DNA of 64,000 bases from Bactericera cockerelli (Eukaryota > Arthropoda > Insecta > Hemiptera > Triozidae), in contig CM044962.1 of the NCBI GenBank assembly GCA_024516035.1, positions 3,766,633 to 3,830,632 of the forward strand, written 5' to 3'. The notes beneath the pieces were generated by a model. The model had not been told where the DNA came from and did no database searches. It saw only the letters and a program-made list of their open reading frames with translations. Shown here in pieces: positions 20,640 through 29,515 of this stretch. The translations under genes and the position numbers were made by a program. Every line of letters begins with the position of its first letter. Position 1 is the first letter of the stretch.

Positions 20640-21345
20640 AACACTGCCAAGGCTCACCAACATCATAAACAATAAAGCGGTAACCATCACTGCACTGTCT
20701 TTCGACAGTGAACTATTAAATGTTTGTGACATATCTCGCACCGTTAGTCTAGTGGAAAATATAAGTTGTTTTCAATTTCCATGAGTTTGTCAAATCACAT
20801 AAACAATAAAGCGGTAACTATTACAATTCTATTTTTCGACCGTAAGGATTGGGTGGAAGAGATTGCCATAGGCAATAACCCCGCCCTTTAGTTAGGACAA
20901 TAGTGTATATTTTTATTTATTTTTTCTTTTTTATTGTTTTTATTGATTCCATTTTCTATAATAATTATTATTTATACTATACATATGTCTTTTTATAACT
21001 AATAGAGTGTTTAATAATAATAAACTAATAATGTTAGTGACATGTTAGAAGAAAGCATATTGTCAGGGCGAATAAGTTGTTTTTAATTTCTACGAGTTTG
21101 TCAGATTAATCTCATAAAAAATAAAGCGGTAACTATAACTATCACTGTACTGTCTTCGACAGTGAACTATTAATGTTAGTGACATGATAAAAGAAAGCAT
21201 ATTGTTACTACGGATAAGTTGTTTTTAATTTCTATGAGTTTGTCAAAGCACAATTTCATAAACATTTTAAGCGGTAACTATCACAATTCTATCTTTCGAC
21301 AGTGAACTATTAATGTTAGAAGAAAGCATATTGTCAGTGCGATTA
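20640..21345. repeat. about 150-bp degenerate tandem satellite
   Basis: AATAAAGCGGTAAC recurs near 20668, 20806, 21120 and 21266 (last mutated). TTCGACAGTGAACTATTA recurs near 20700, 21162 and 21297, and GTTGTTTT..AATTTC..GAGTTTGTC recurs between them. One unit is interrupted by a hairpin-module repeat (about 20848-21000). Confidence 0.75.
20850..20900 (+). repeat. 3' hairpin module, plus strand
   Basis: GGGTGGAAGAGATTGCCATA, then GGCAATAACCCCGCCC and TTTAGTTAGGAC. The inner stem ATTGCC/GGCAAT is intact. Confidence 0.85.
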
Positions 21346-21348
21346 AGT

Positions 21349-21530
21349 TGTTACTTCCGAGAAATTTCTAATATTAGAAATCGGAAGTATTGTGTTCGTT
21401 TTTGTAAAAAAAATAAATATTTTTTTGCTCCGATTTCAATTTTTTTCATATTTCTGCACGTTTCATAATCTCCTGAGCAACTTTGGTTTTGTGTCCGTCT
21501 GTCGGTCCGTCGGTCTGTTAAAAGTATTTT
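21349..21530 (-). mobile_element. family J element with a palindromic end
   Basis: The end carries ACTTCCGAGAAATTTCTAAT continuing to TATTAGAAATCGGAAGT, a long perfect-core palindrome (TTTCTAATATTAGAAA). It is followed by ATTGTGTTCGTTTTTGTAAA and a GTCTGTCGGTCCGTCGGTCT block. The same parts occur in the opposite orientation at about 62700-63085, and the end alone at 34455-34512. Confidence 0.65.
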
Positions 21531-21597
21531 TAATTTCAATGAGTTTGTCAGATTTATTTGTGGTTTGGCGAAACAGAACGCCTGAAATATTTGCGAA

Positions 21598-21672
21598 ACC
21601 TTGAGGGTTAAGTAGTAGAAAATGCTCAGAGCATTAACCTCGCCTGGTGGTTACCTTCCACTAAAGAGCAAT
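21598..21672 (+). repeat. SINE-B 3' tail fragment
   Basis: TAAGTAGTAGAAAATGCTCA, AGCATTAACCTCGCCTGGTG, GTTACCTTCCACTAAAGAG: hairpin tail only. Confidence 0.8.
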
Positions 21673-22199
21673 CCATTATTACTATTATTGTTTTTTTTCT
21701 AGAACATAACATTGTTTACAATCATTCAAGAATAATTGAAAACAACAATACTAATGTTCGTTTGATATTTGGTATTATATTATTTATGCCAAATAAAATT
21801 ACAAGTGCCTCGGGAAGTTGTCCTTGAAGTGTTTTATTTCTGTTTTTTTTTATGTATTGTAGAGACTTTCAGAACACAAAGACCTGTCTAATATAGCCAT
21901 TTTATTTATTTTTATTTTAATTATTTTAATGAATATTTATTTAAAGAGAGGTCTGTAACATTCAGAGTCCTTGCCCTTTTAAAGCCATTTCATTGATAAT
22001 TACTTCCTAGAATACCTAAGATATGTATTAGCTATCGGCAGTATTTTTACCATGTTTATTGTGATTTGTTTACTGCACGCGTTGCTTTACATTCTGCTTT
22101 CTCAATACGTCTTCTGTCTACTGGTCGTCATGGAAGATTTGGTAGTCATATTTATGTTTGTAACCATCATACTCATTGACATTCTTTCATAAATAATTA

Positions 22200-22690
22200 T
22201 TCAACCGAACAATCTTTAATTAAATTAAATACAATATAAGACAATACAAAATTATGTACATAAATTATTTAACAAATCCGAACAAACTTTATTTAACTAC
22301 AATAAATAAAATACAATACAAAATTATGGACATAAATTAGTTAACAAATTCGAAGAAACTATATTAACGATAAATTAATTATAGTACAAGACAATACCAA
22401 AATATGTACATAAATTATATAACAAATTCGAACAAACTTCAATTACAATAAATAAAATACAATACAAAATTATGGATATAAATTATTTATTTAACAAATT
22501 CGAACAAACTTTACTTACTATAATTTGGGTTACTTGAATATTATAATTCAAGACAATACAAAAATATGTTCATAAATTGTATAACAAATTCGAACAAACT
22601 TCAATTACAATAAATAAAATACAATACAAAATTATGGACATAATTTATTTATTTAACAAATTCGAACAAACTTTACTAACTATAATTTGG
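22200..22690. repeat. AT-rich higher-order tandem repeat
   Basis: CAAATTCGAACAAACTT (with variants) occurs six times (about 22275, 22344, 22426, 22499, 22586 and 22658), alternating with AATAAAATACAATACAAAAT blocks. The later units pair into a higher-order repeat of about 160 bp. Confidence 0.8.
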
Positions 22691-22719
22691 TTGACTTAAA
22701 AATATATAGTAAAAATAAC

Positions 22720-22998
22720 CGACCTCAGGAGCTTGATTGATAATGCCGCTGCCTTTTCTTTTAATTTATTGACTTTTAACCTGGAGGTCGGTGGTTCAAG
22801 TCCCGGTTTCAGCGAAGATTTAGTAAAGCGAGTTTGAGTAGTTGTGATATCGCGAAATAACACAAATATGACTTCTCGCCCTTCTTCTCGCCCATCAGAG
22901 GGGAGGTATACTACGTAACCGGCAGGCTACAACACAGACCACAAGCGTCTACAGTAGCTCCTGTTTCATGGCTAGAAAATAAAAAAGCCTGTGAAACA
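22720..22998 (+). mobile_element. SINE-C followed by SINE-E 3' part
   Basis: 22720-22865: CCGACCTCAGGAGCTTGATT, ACCTGGAGGTCGGTGGTTCA, GTTTGAGTAGTTGTGATATC (SINE-C). 22866-22998: CGCCCATCAGAGGGGAGGTA, GGCAGGCTACAACACAGACC (SINE-E body), ending GTGAAACATACATACATACA. Confidence 0.78.
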
Positions 22999-23029
22999 TA
23001 CATACATACATATCCTTTGTCGTTCCGTT

Positions 23030-23200
23030 AATGAACAGGTTGACGTTTCACGAAGTCTCTCCACCAAATTCTATCATTGTAGTTCTGACTTAATTCTATA
23101 CTTTCTGGATTTTCACCCCTTTCCACAATATTTAGATGAATTGAATCTCTCCAACGTGTTCGTGGTCTCCCCCTCACTCTTTTTCCTGTGAAACACTCAT
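23030..23200 (-). pseudogene. non-LTR retrotransposon C-terminal fragment
   Basis: The minus strand reads RGRPRTRWRDSIHLN, then a long charged stretch ending RIWWRDFVKRQPVH and a stop. GRPRxRWxDxI...WR is a typical C-terminal signature of LINE polyproteins. Only about 55 codons remain. Confidence 0.6.
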
Positions 23201-23304
23201 CTTAAAAATAAAAATAAAAATGAAGAAAAAAAAAATATAGTAAAAATAAAATGGACACAATATTATGGTAAATTTTAATAATAATATTTTCTTGGCCTCG
23301 TCAG

Positions 23305-23459
23305 ATCGCAGACGCGCACGAACAGACAGAGGAGCAGCGGCAAGTGGCGGCCGAGTGGAAGAGGAAGCAGACGAGGCTGAGCAGTGAGCTGGCAGACACG
23401 AGGCTGTTGCTAGAGGAGCAGAGCTCCCGCAACAACCTGCTCGAGAAGAAGCAGAGGAA
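23305..23459 (+). CDS. Mhcl: myosin XVIII (Mhcl-like) coiled-coil exon, third on contig B
   Basis: Acceptor GGCCTCGTCAG, phase 0 start; 155 bp (51 codons plus two bases), donor GGAA|GTAAGT. It encodes IADAHEQTEEQRQVAAEWKR...SELADTRLLLEEQSSRNNLLEKKQR. The DTRLLLEEQSSRNNLLEKKQRK segment matches the DTKLHLEGQQ...HELEKKQRR part of the class XVIII rod. The split Lys codon (AA|G) is completed by the exon at 25739. The last 75 bases with the donor are repeated three more times downstream. Confidence 0.92.
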
Positions 23460-23886
23460 GTAAGTGTGACGAGTGTGCTCACTGCTTGCTCCCATTATTA
23501 TTATTATTAGTGAGCTGGCAGACACGAGGCTGTTGCTAGAGGAGCAGAGCTCCCGCAACAACCTGCTCGAGAAGAAGCAGAGGAAGTAAGTGTGACGAGT
23601 GTGCTCACTGCTTGCTCCCATTATTATTATTATTAGTGAGCTGGCAGACACGAGGCTGTTGCTAGAGGAGCAGAGCTCCCGCAACAACCTGCTCGAGAAG
23701 AAGCAGAGAAAGTAAGTGTGACGAGTGTGCTCACTGCTTGCTCCCATTATTATTATTATTAGTGAGCTGGCAGACACGAGGCTGTTGCTAGAGGAGCAGA
23801 GCTCCCGCAACAACCTGCTCGAGAAGAAGCAGAGGAAGTAAGTGTGACGAGTGTGCTCACTGCTTGCTCCCATTGTTATTGTTTTA
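23383..23886 (+). repeat. 126-bp tandem array of exon end plus donor, 4 copies
   Basis: Exact 126-bp period: unit starts at 23383, 23509, 23635 and 23761. Each unit holds the 3' half of the exon, the GTAAGTGTGACGAG donor, 30 bp of intron and a (TTA)n run ending in AG. Copies differ by only a few bases. The three extra exon segments (23511-23585, 23637-23711, 23763-23837) are each 75 bp, free of stops and flanked by AG and GTAAGT. Confidence 0.95.
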
Positions 23887-23999
23887 TTCAATTCAATTTA
23901 TTTATAGAAATATAGAAATTATACAAATCTAGAAAGAAATTATTATACTTACTAATTATTATACTAAAGGAATACTTAAAAAAAAATCTGGTGTAAACA

Positions 24000-24640
24000 T
24001 CACACGACTTTCCTTATCCCCTAAAAAGGAGTCGAATTCCGCCACTGGTGACTCAACGGTAACAGATAACTAAAAAACAATACCAAATTCGTAATCAGCA
24101 CTTTAAAATAATTGAATTTGATATGTCACAACCCCCATCTAGGATGAATAATAAAAAAGTTAGTCAAAGCGGGTCTCCCCAAAATACCGGTAAATTGGAG
24201 TCGAGGTCCAAAAAGTTCAAGATATCAGAAAAATGATCGGAATGGACCCCTATTATTTTTTTAATCTAATAAAATGTTGTTCTTCAACTTTTTTTGTATC
24301 TTTAACCAATTCAAAGAAGCGGCGCTTGCGGCTAATATTTGCGGCCCTGCGGCCGAGGGATGCGGCCGATTTTAACAAAAAGTTTCGTGGTTCGTCTGGT
24401 GTATAAAATTATTTTCCATACCAAATTTCAAGTCTCTAGCTTTTACCGTTCTCGAGATATCCTGTTCACAGACACACACACACACACACACACACACAGA
24501 CGCACGGACCAATGGCTGAAAACAACTTTTTTGGTATCCTGATGCTATGATTCGTCCAGAAATGTGAAAAACTGGGTAGGTCAAATTTTCGACGAATTCA
24601 ATACTTTCCTTATTATAAGATAAGGAAAGTAAAAAAAGTT
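24000..24640. repeat. unclassified dispersed element bounded by ACTTTCCTTAT motifs
   Basis: CGACTTTCCTTATCCC at about 24008, and a terminal palindrome CTTTCCTTATTATAAGATAAGGAAAG at about 24604-24629. The interior has TTCTCGAGATATCCTGTTCA and a (CA)n run at 24474-24498, like the panel of motifs in family J. Boundaries uncertain. Confidence 0.5.
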
Positions 24641-24812
24641 TAGGTTTAAAAGTTTATTCAATTTTATTTTATTTTATTTTATTGGAAGGTAGGAAAAATG
24701 TTTTAAAGTCATCTTGGCCCATCCATCCTGGCCAGGGGTGTGGGATTTCATCCCAATAAAAATAATTCCGTGTCCGTGAGACGTGAGAGGAACATATACC
24801 TACTTATCGTCT

Positions 24813-25020
24813 GTCCCGGTAGCTCAGTGGTAGAGGCGGCACTGTGTGAATCCACAGGTACCAGAGGTCGTGGGTTCGAAACCCAGCCGGGACATGACAA
24901 GTTATACTCCCATTTGGGATTTTTACCACATAATAATATGTCTTGGGCTTACTGCTGGAATAATGGGACTTTAATAGTCCTTATCGGGCAGTATAAATAA
25001 GGCGATATTATTATTATTAT
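24813..25020 (+). mobile_element. SINE-A, best-preserved copy
   Basis: Head GTCCCGGTAGCTCAGTGGTA, B box GTGGGTTCGAAACCC, body CTTGGGCTTACTGCTGGAAT, tail AAGGCGATATTATTATTATT. The tRNA-like cloverleaf part is about 85 bp; the tail is TTA repeats. Confidence 0.9.
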
Positions 25021-25471
25021 GTTATGACGGTGGTTGAGAGCATTAAATGGACGCCCAGGTCCAATGTCTAGACTCCTTTCACGTCTATTGCTTCTATTTC
25101 TGTTTAACGTCCTGCGAAGTTACTTCAACATTCTCTTCCACATAACCTCACCCGGCCATTGTTGGGTCAGAAATGTCAGCCTTGCGTGTGTTTTTTTTTT
25201 AAAAATGAATATCTATTTAAAGAGAGGTCTACAACATTCAGAGTCCTTGCCCCTCTAATGCGTGTTTTACTTCAGAGCGAACAGAATTTTCTGTTAGAAA
25301 ATCGAATTCAGGATCTCTTGACCATGGTTAGTAGTCACAACCATTACACCAAGGAGGGAGGATGGCAAATTTTTATTTACACTTCATTACAAAACAATCA
25401 ACAAAATATTAAAACATGGAAAAAAACCTTTAAATTTTTTCAACAAAATCATTTTAATAAAGTTAAAGTTA

Positions 25472-25692
25472 TCATATTTGTGTTAATCACTTTCGTGATA
25501 TCACAACTACTCAAACTTGATTTACTAAATCTACGCTGAAACCGGGACTTGACCAACCGATCTCCAGGTTACAAGTCCGCCGTCTTATCGATCAAGCTAC
25601 TGAGGTCGGATTAAATCATTTTAATATTTACAATTGTTTTGTAATTCAGGGCGAAGTTAATGCCTTGGGCGATCTGAACCACTTCACCACAC
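25472..25692 (-). mobile_element. SINE-C and a LINE 3' hairpin fragment
   Basis: 25472-25607 is a minus-strand SINE-C (TTTCGTGATATCACAACTAC, GACCAACCGATCTCCAGG). 25640-25692 is a minus-strand copy of the LINE 3' end module (TTCAGGGCGAAGTTAATGCC), close to 33549-33597. Confidence 0.7.
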
Positions 25693-25738
25693 ACTTTCAG
25701 CTGACTAGCCATGTTTTTGTTACTTCCCCGATGTGCAG

Positions 25739-25862
25739 GTTCGACGCGGAGTTCTCCCTGCTTCAGGACGAGCTGAGGCAAGAGAGGAACCTGAAGGAGA
25801 AAGCCATGAGGGACAAGGAGCTGGCCCTGGGGGATAAGTACACCATGGAGCAGAGCATGAGT
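25739..25862 (+). CDS. Mhcl: myosin XVIII (Mhcl-like) coiled-coil exon, fourth on contig B
   Basis: Acceptor CCCGATGTGCAG. The first base completes the Lys codon from 23459, then 41 codons: FDAEFSLLQDELRQERNLKEKAMRDKELALGDKYTMEQSMS, donor AGT|GTGAGT, phase 0. FDxEFSLLQDELRQER followed by REK/RDK and a YTMEQ segment is the characteristic class XVIII rod block after KKQRR. The donor is the first of many GTGAGTATGAGT steps. The last 76 bases of the exon are repeated five more times immediately downstream, so the exact end used in vivo is uncertain, but this one joins in phase to 27689. Confidence 0.9.
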
Positions 25863-26599
25863 GTGAGTATGAGTATGAGTATGAGTATGAGTATGGAACC
25901 TGAAGGAGAAAGCTATGAGGGACAAGGAGCTGGCCCTGGGAAATAAGTACACCATGGAGCAGAGCATGAGTGTGAGTATAAGTATGAGTATGAGTATGGA
26001 ACCTGAAGGAGAAAGCCATGAGGGACAAGGAGCTGGCCCTGGGAGACAAGTACACCATGGAGCAGAGCATGAGTGTGAGTATAAGTATGAGTATGAGTAT
26101 GAGTATGAGTGTGAGTATGAGTATGAGTATAAGTATGAGTATGAGTATGGAACCTGAAGGAGAAAGCCATGAGGGACAAGGAGCTGGCCCTGGGGGATAA
26201 GTACACCATGGAGCAGAGCATGAGCGTGAGTATGAGTGTGAGTATGAGTATGAGTATGAGTGTGAGTATGAGTATGAGTGTAAGTATGAGTGTAAGTATG
26301 AGTGTGAGTATAAGTATGAGTATAAGTAAGAGTATGAGTATGAGTATGGAACCTGAAGGAGAAAGCCATGAGGGACAAGGAGCTAGCCCTGGGAGACAAG
26401 TACACCATGGAGCAGAGCATGAGTGTGGGGTATGAGTATGAGTAAGAGTATGAGCGTGAGTATGAGTATGAGTATGAGTATAAGTATGAGTATGAGTATG
26501 AGTATGAGTATGAGTATGGAACCTGAAGGAGAAAGCCATGAGGGACAAGGAGCTAGCCCTGGGAGATAAGTACACCATGGAGCAGAGCATGAGCGTGAG
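25863..26599 (+). repeat. exon-end duplications separated by a GAGTAT microsatellite
   Basis: Five extra copies of a 77-bp segment (GGAACCTGAAGGAGAAAGCC...GAGCAGAGCATGAG) start at 25895, 25998, 26149, 26348 and 26518, separated by (GAGTAT)n with GAGTGT and AAGTAT variants. Most copies carry the GTGAGT donor. There is no acceptor-like pyrimidine tract before the copies, so they are unlikely to be cassette exons. Confidence 0.93.
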
Positions 26600-27335
26600 T
26601 AGGGTTGCAATAACGAAACGAAAATATCGATATTAGGTATATCGATAATATCGAAACCATAATATCGATATCCGATATTATCGATGGGTCGAATATCGAT
26701 ATTGGGAATATCGATATTTTCAATATCGGTAACCGCTAACCGCATGAGATAATAAAACATGCTGCTTACTACGGTATGTGGGATGAAAAGGCTACATATT
26801 AATAACAGGCAAACTGCAAAGGAGTCTAAAGACTTCAAGCCAGCCTAAGTTGGCACAGTGGTTAGTGTATCTAACTTTGAGTCACTAGGCCGCAAGTTCA
26901 ATTCCCGCCCAGGGCAAAAATTTATCTAAAGATTTTTCCGTTCCCGGAATGATTGATTTTTCAATATTAAAAACTACTGACCACAAACTTCTTCAATTTA
27001 CATAGTCCTTCTAACTAATATTACTAATAATAGATATACTGATTACTGATATAAACCAAAATAATAAAATCTTCAAAAAAAAAAAAAAATAATAAAAGCT
27101 TCAACTTTAATCAAACTAGTTCAAACTAATTCAGTACCTATTTCAAAATTTCCCGGCTACTAACTGTTAAAAAAAAAATGTCCCGAGTCCCGATAGCGAT
27201 ATTTTTATTCGATATTGTCTTTTTTTTCTCGATATATCGATATAATATCGGAACCTTAATATCGATATAAAATATCGATATATCGAAAGCAGAATATCGA
27301 TATTCGATATTATCGATATAATATCGTCATCCCTA
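26600..27335. mobile_element. hAT-like MITE, 736 bp, 8-bp target duplication
   Basis: Ends TAGGGTTG / CATCCCTA are inverted and flanked by the perfect direct repeat AGCGTGAG (26592-26599 and 27336-27343), as in hAT-type transposition. Subterminal regions are dense in ATCGATAT and CGATATTATCGATA motifs. The interior holds no transposase, and includes a tRNA-like SINE head (about 26842-26925, GCACAGTGGTTAGTGTATC, AAGTTCAATTCCCGCCC). It landed on the donor motif of the sixth exon-end copy. Confidence 0.88.
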
Positions 27336-27374
27336 AGCGTGAGTGGACGGCTGGTTAAAAGTTTTTACCGCAAA

Positions 27375-27585
27375 TGTGTACTGGTAGTCAAGTGTTTAAC
27401 GCCCTAGTCTGGTAATCCAGGTAGCGTAGGGATCCGTTGGTTCGAATTTCACTCAGTGCATGAATTTTTCCTCATTAATTTGAGTTTGTGGCAACATAAT
27501 AATAAGATTCTGAGGGTTAGGTGGTAGAAAATAGTTTGATCATTAACCTCGCCTGGGGTTACCTTCCACTAATGAGTGTTATTAT
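27375..27585 (+). mobile_element. SINE-B copy
   Basis: TACTGGTAGTCAAGTGTTTA, GTTGGTTCGAATTTC, TTTTTCCTCATTAATTTGAG, GTAGAAAATAGTTTGATCAT and an ATTATTATTA tail. Confidence 0.85.
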
Positions 27586-27688
27586 TACTTATGATGGGTT
27601 TGAGTCAAATATTTGGACAAAAAAGTGCAAAACTTTTCTCTGTAGATTTTTTTTTCTACAAAACCTTCCTCCCCCCCCCCCCCCTCAG

Positions 27689-27868
27689 AGTCTGAAGCTG
27701 GAGCTGGAACTCAAGGACGCGAAGCTGGCCGGCCTCGCCTCGGAGCTGGAGGAGCTCCAGTTCTCCAGCAACACGGAGGAGGAGGTGGCCGCTTTGAAGA
27801 AGAAGAAGCACGCGCTGGAGGCGAGGCTCAAGGATCAGGAGGAGGAGCTGGATGAGCTGGCGGGACAG
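27689..27868 (+). CDS. Mhcl: myosin XVIII (Mhcl-like) coiled-coil exon, fifth on contig B
   Basis: Poly-C/T tract and CTCAG acceptor, 180 bp, 60 codons, phase 0 throughout, donor CAG|GTAACT. It encodes SLKLELELKDAKLAGLASELEELQFSSNTEEEVAALKKKK...EARLKDQEEELDELAGQ. The segments around SNTEEEVAALK and KDQEEELDELAGQ are diagnostic of the class XVIII rod. A decayed LINE begins about 30 bp after its donor and runs into the gap, so the rest of the rod and the C terminus are outside the window. Confidence 0.93.
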
Positions 27869-27897
27869 GTAACTGAGATGTCTTCTTCAGCATTGAT

Positions 27898-28898
27898 CAA
27901 CCGTATGGATAATACTAAAGTTACTATCCTACTACTATCAGACTTTAGTGAAGCTTTTGATTCGGTTGATTTTGATATACTTCTTACAAAACTATCAAAA
28001 CATTTCAATTTTTCTCCTATTGTACTTCATTGGTTTGATACCTATTTACGGGTTCGTCAGAAATATGTTTTTAACCAGGATTCAATGATCAAACTCTGAC
28101 TTACTTTCTATCAATGCGGGTGTACCTCAAGGCAGTATTTTAGGTCCATTACTATTTTCAATATTCATTAATGATATTATATCCTCTATTTTCAAATACT
28201 GTAAATATCATCTATATGCTGATGACTTACAACTCTACATAGAAACTTACGTGGATAATATTAATGAAGCTATTTGCAAGATGAACGTAGATCTTGAAGC
28301 TTTGAAGACCTGGACTTGCAACCATGGCATCATCCCAAATCCCAAAAAGCTTCAGTCTATCATCATAGGGTCTCCACCACTTTTACATCGGGTTTCTCAG
28401 TCCCATATATCTTCTATCATTTTCAATTCTGAGCCTATTCCTTTTTCTGCTTGTGTAAAAAATCTTGGAATACTTTTAGATCCAGATCTTCAATGGAACT
28501 CTCAGGTTGTTCAAATTGGTAAAAAAGTGTATCGAAAGTTTCATTCTCTGAAACGTTTGCATGATTGAATATGCTGGAGCTGCTATGTCAAACATCAATG
28601 GGAATTTACTTAACAAACTTCAAACTTTTCAGAATGCTTGTGTTCGATACATTTTTGGATTGAAGAAATTCGATCATGTTTCAGCTAATCGAAAAAATCT
28701 TCAATGGCTACCAATTGATAAGAGATTAGAACATCAGAGATTGGGATTACTGTGGAGAATTTTGAATGAGGCTTCACCTCCATATCTTCACTCATCATTT
28801 CATACACTCTCTTCATTTCATAGTCACAATACTCGCTCCACTCATCTCTCTATTCCACCTCACAATACTAACCATATGGGTAATAGTTTTACAGTTAA
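27898..28898 (+). pseudogene. decayed copy of the CR1/Jockey-like LINE (RT to C terminus)
   Basis: From about 27904 (ATGGATAATACTAAAGTTAC) it matches the LINE at 29500-33760 from its RT palm (equivalent to about 32166) onward. It retains SDFSEAFDSVDFD, a YADDLQLYI catalytic box and the C-terminal RYIFGLKKFDHVSANRK region, with a premature stop after 28097 and another frame break near 28565. About 20% diverged from the other copy and cut by the gap. Older than 29500-33760. Confidence 0.88.
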
Positions 28899-28998
28899 NN
28901 NNNNNNNNNNNNNNNNNNNNNNNNNNNNNNNNNNNNNNNNNNNNNNNNNNNNNNNNNNNNNNNNNNNNNNNNNNNNNNNNNNNNNNNNNNNNNNNNNN
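28899..28998. other. assembly gap (100 N); orientation of the myosin gene flips here
   Basis: Fixed-size scaffold gap. To its left, myosin XVIII exons are on the plus strand; to its right they are on the minus strand and code for the more N-terminal part. Confidence 0.99.
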
Positions 28999-29476
28999 GC
29001 AGGGACTTGCGCACATTCCTCTGGATACATCTCACTGCCACGTCTTGTACCTGTGAGTGGAGTAGAATAGAATAGAATAGAATAGAATAGTATGGGATGA
29101 ATCTTGAGGTAGAGACGCCACCAGGACCAGTCCCGGACTTGCAGGGACTTGCGCACATTCCTCTGGATACATCTCACTGCCACGTCTTGTACCTGTGAGT
29201 GGAATAGAATAGAATAGAATAGAATAGAATAGTATGGGATGAATCTTGAGGTAGAGACGCCACCAGGACCAATCCCGCACTTGCAGGGACTTGCGCACAT
29301 TCCTCTGGATACATCTCACTGCCACGTCTTGTACCTGTGAGTAGAACAGAATAGAATAGAATAGAATAGAATAGTATGGGATGAATCTTGAGGTAGAGAC
29401 GCCACCAGGACCAGTCCCGCACTTGCAGGGACTTGCGCACATTCGTCTGGATACATCTCACTGCCACGTCTTGTAC
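28999..29476 (-). repeat. 142-bp tandem array of acceptor plus IQ exon, 3.4 copies
   Basis: Exon starts on the minus strand at 29476, 29334, 29192 and 29050: period exactly 142. Each unit contains an (ATTCT)n stretch, an acceptor (CCACTCACAG; CCTCTCGCAG in the first), and about 100 bp of IQ-motif coding sequence. The fourth copy is cut by the gap after 52 bp. The 3' donor of the exon is missing from every copy. Confidence 0.95.
29378..29476 (-). CDS. Mhcl: myosin XVIII (Mhcl-like) IQ-motif/lever exon, first copy
   Basis: Starts in phase 0 after CTCTCGCAG and encodes VQDVAVRCIQTNVRKSLQVR followed by DWSWWRLYLKIHP. VRCIQxNVRKxLxVRDWxWWRLYxK is the degenerate IQ helix and head-rod junction of class XVIII myosins; myosin II has LRTWPWW here. 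It follows in phase from the exon at 34395-34267, which ends HLAKLK. This copy has IQT where the other three have IQR. After HP the frame dissolves into the (ATTCT)n repeat, so the natural exon end is lost here. The real, complete exon may be the copy running into the gap. In the cell the IQ segment binds a light chain or calmodulin and links motor to rod. Confidence 0.85.
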
Positions 29477-29515
29477 CTGCGAGAGGAATAGAAAGAAGAT
29501 TGGTTTTTTATTAAC

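Noticed and set aside
24813..24895. True tRNA gene at a GTCCCGGTAGCTCAGTGG head (and similar heads elsewhere)
   Set aside because: A and B boxes are present, but many dispersed copies are joined to the same SINE body; no intact cloverleaf with a proper acceptor stem could be folded by eye.
25611..26838. Minus-strand frames rich in Tyr/Ser/His/Thr with repeated SSLSLMAFSFRFH
   Set aside because: Antisense of the duplicated myosin exon ends and the GAGTAT microsatellite.
28899..28998. Real inversion of the myosin gene as the preferred explanation
   Set aside because: Possible, but the flip coincides with a fixed 100-N scaffold gap and both flanks end in repeats, so mis-scaffolding is more economical; kept as an alternative in the findings.
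28860..29467. Minus-strand frames of 97-146 codons as independent genes
   Set aside because: They are read-through of the repeated IQ exon and the (ATTCT)n intron; real coding is only the IQ exon segment.
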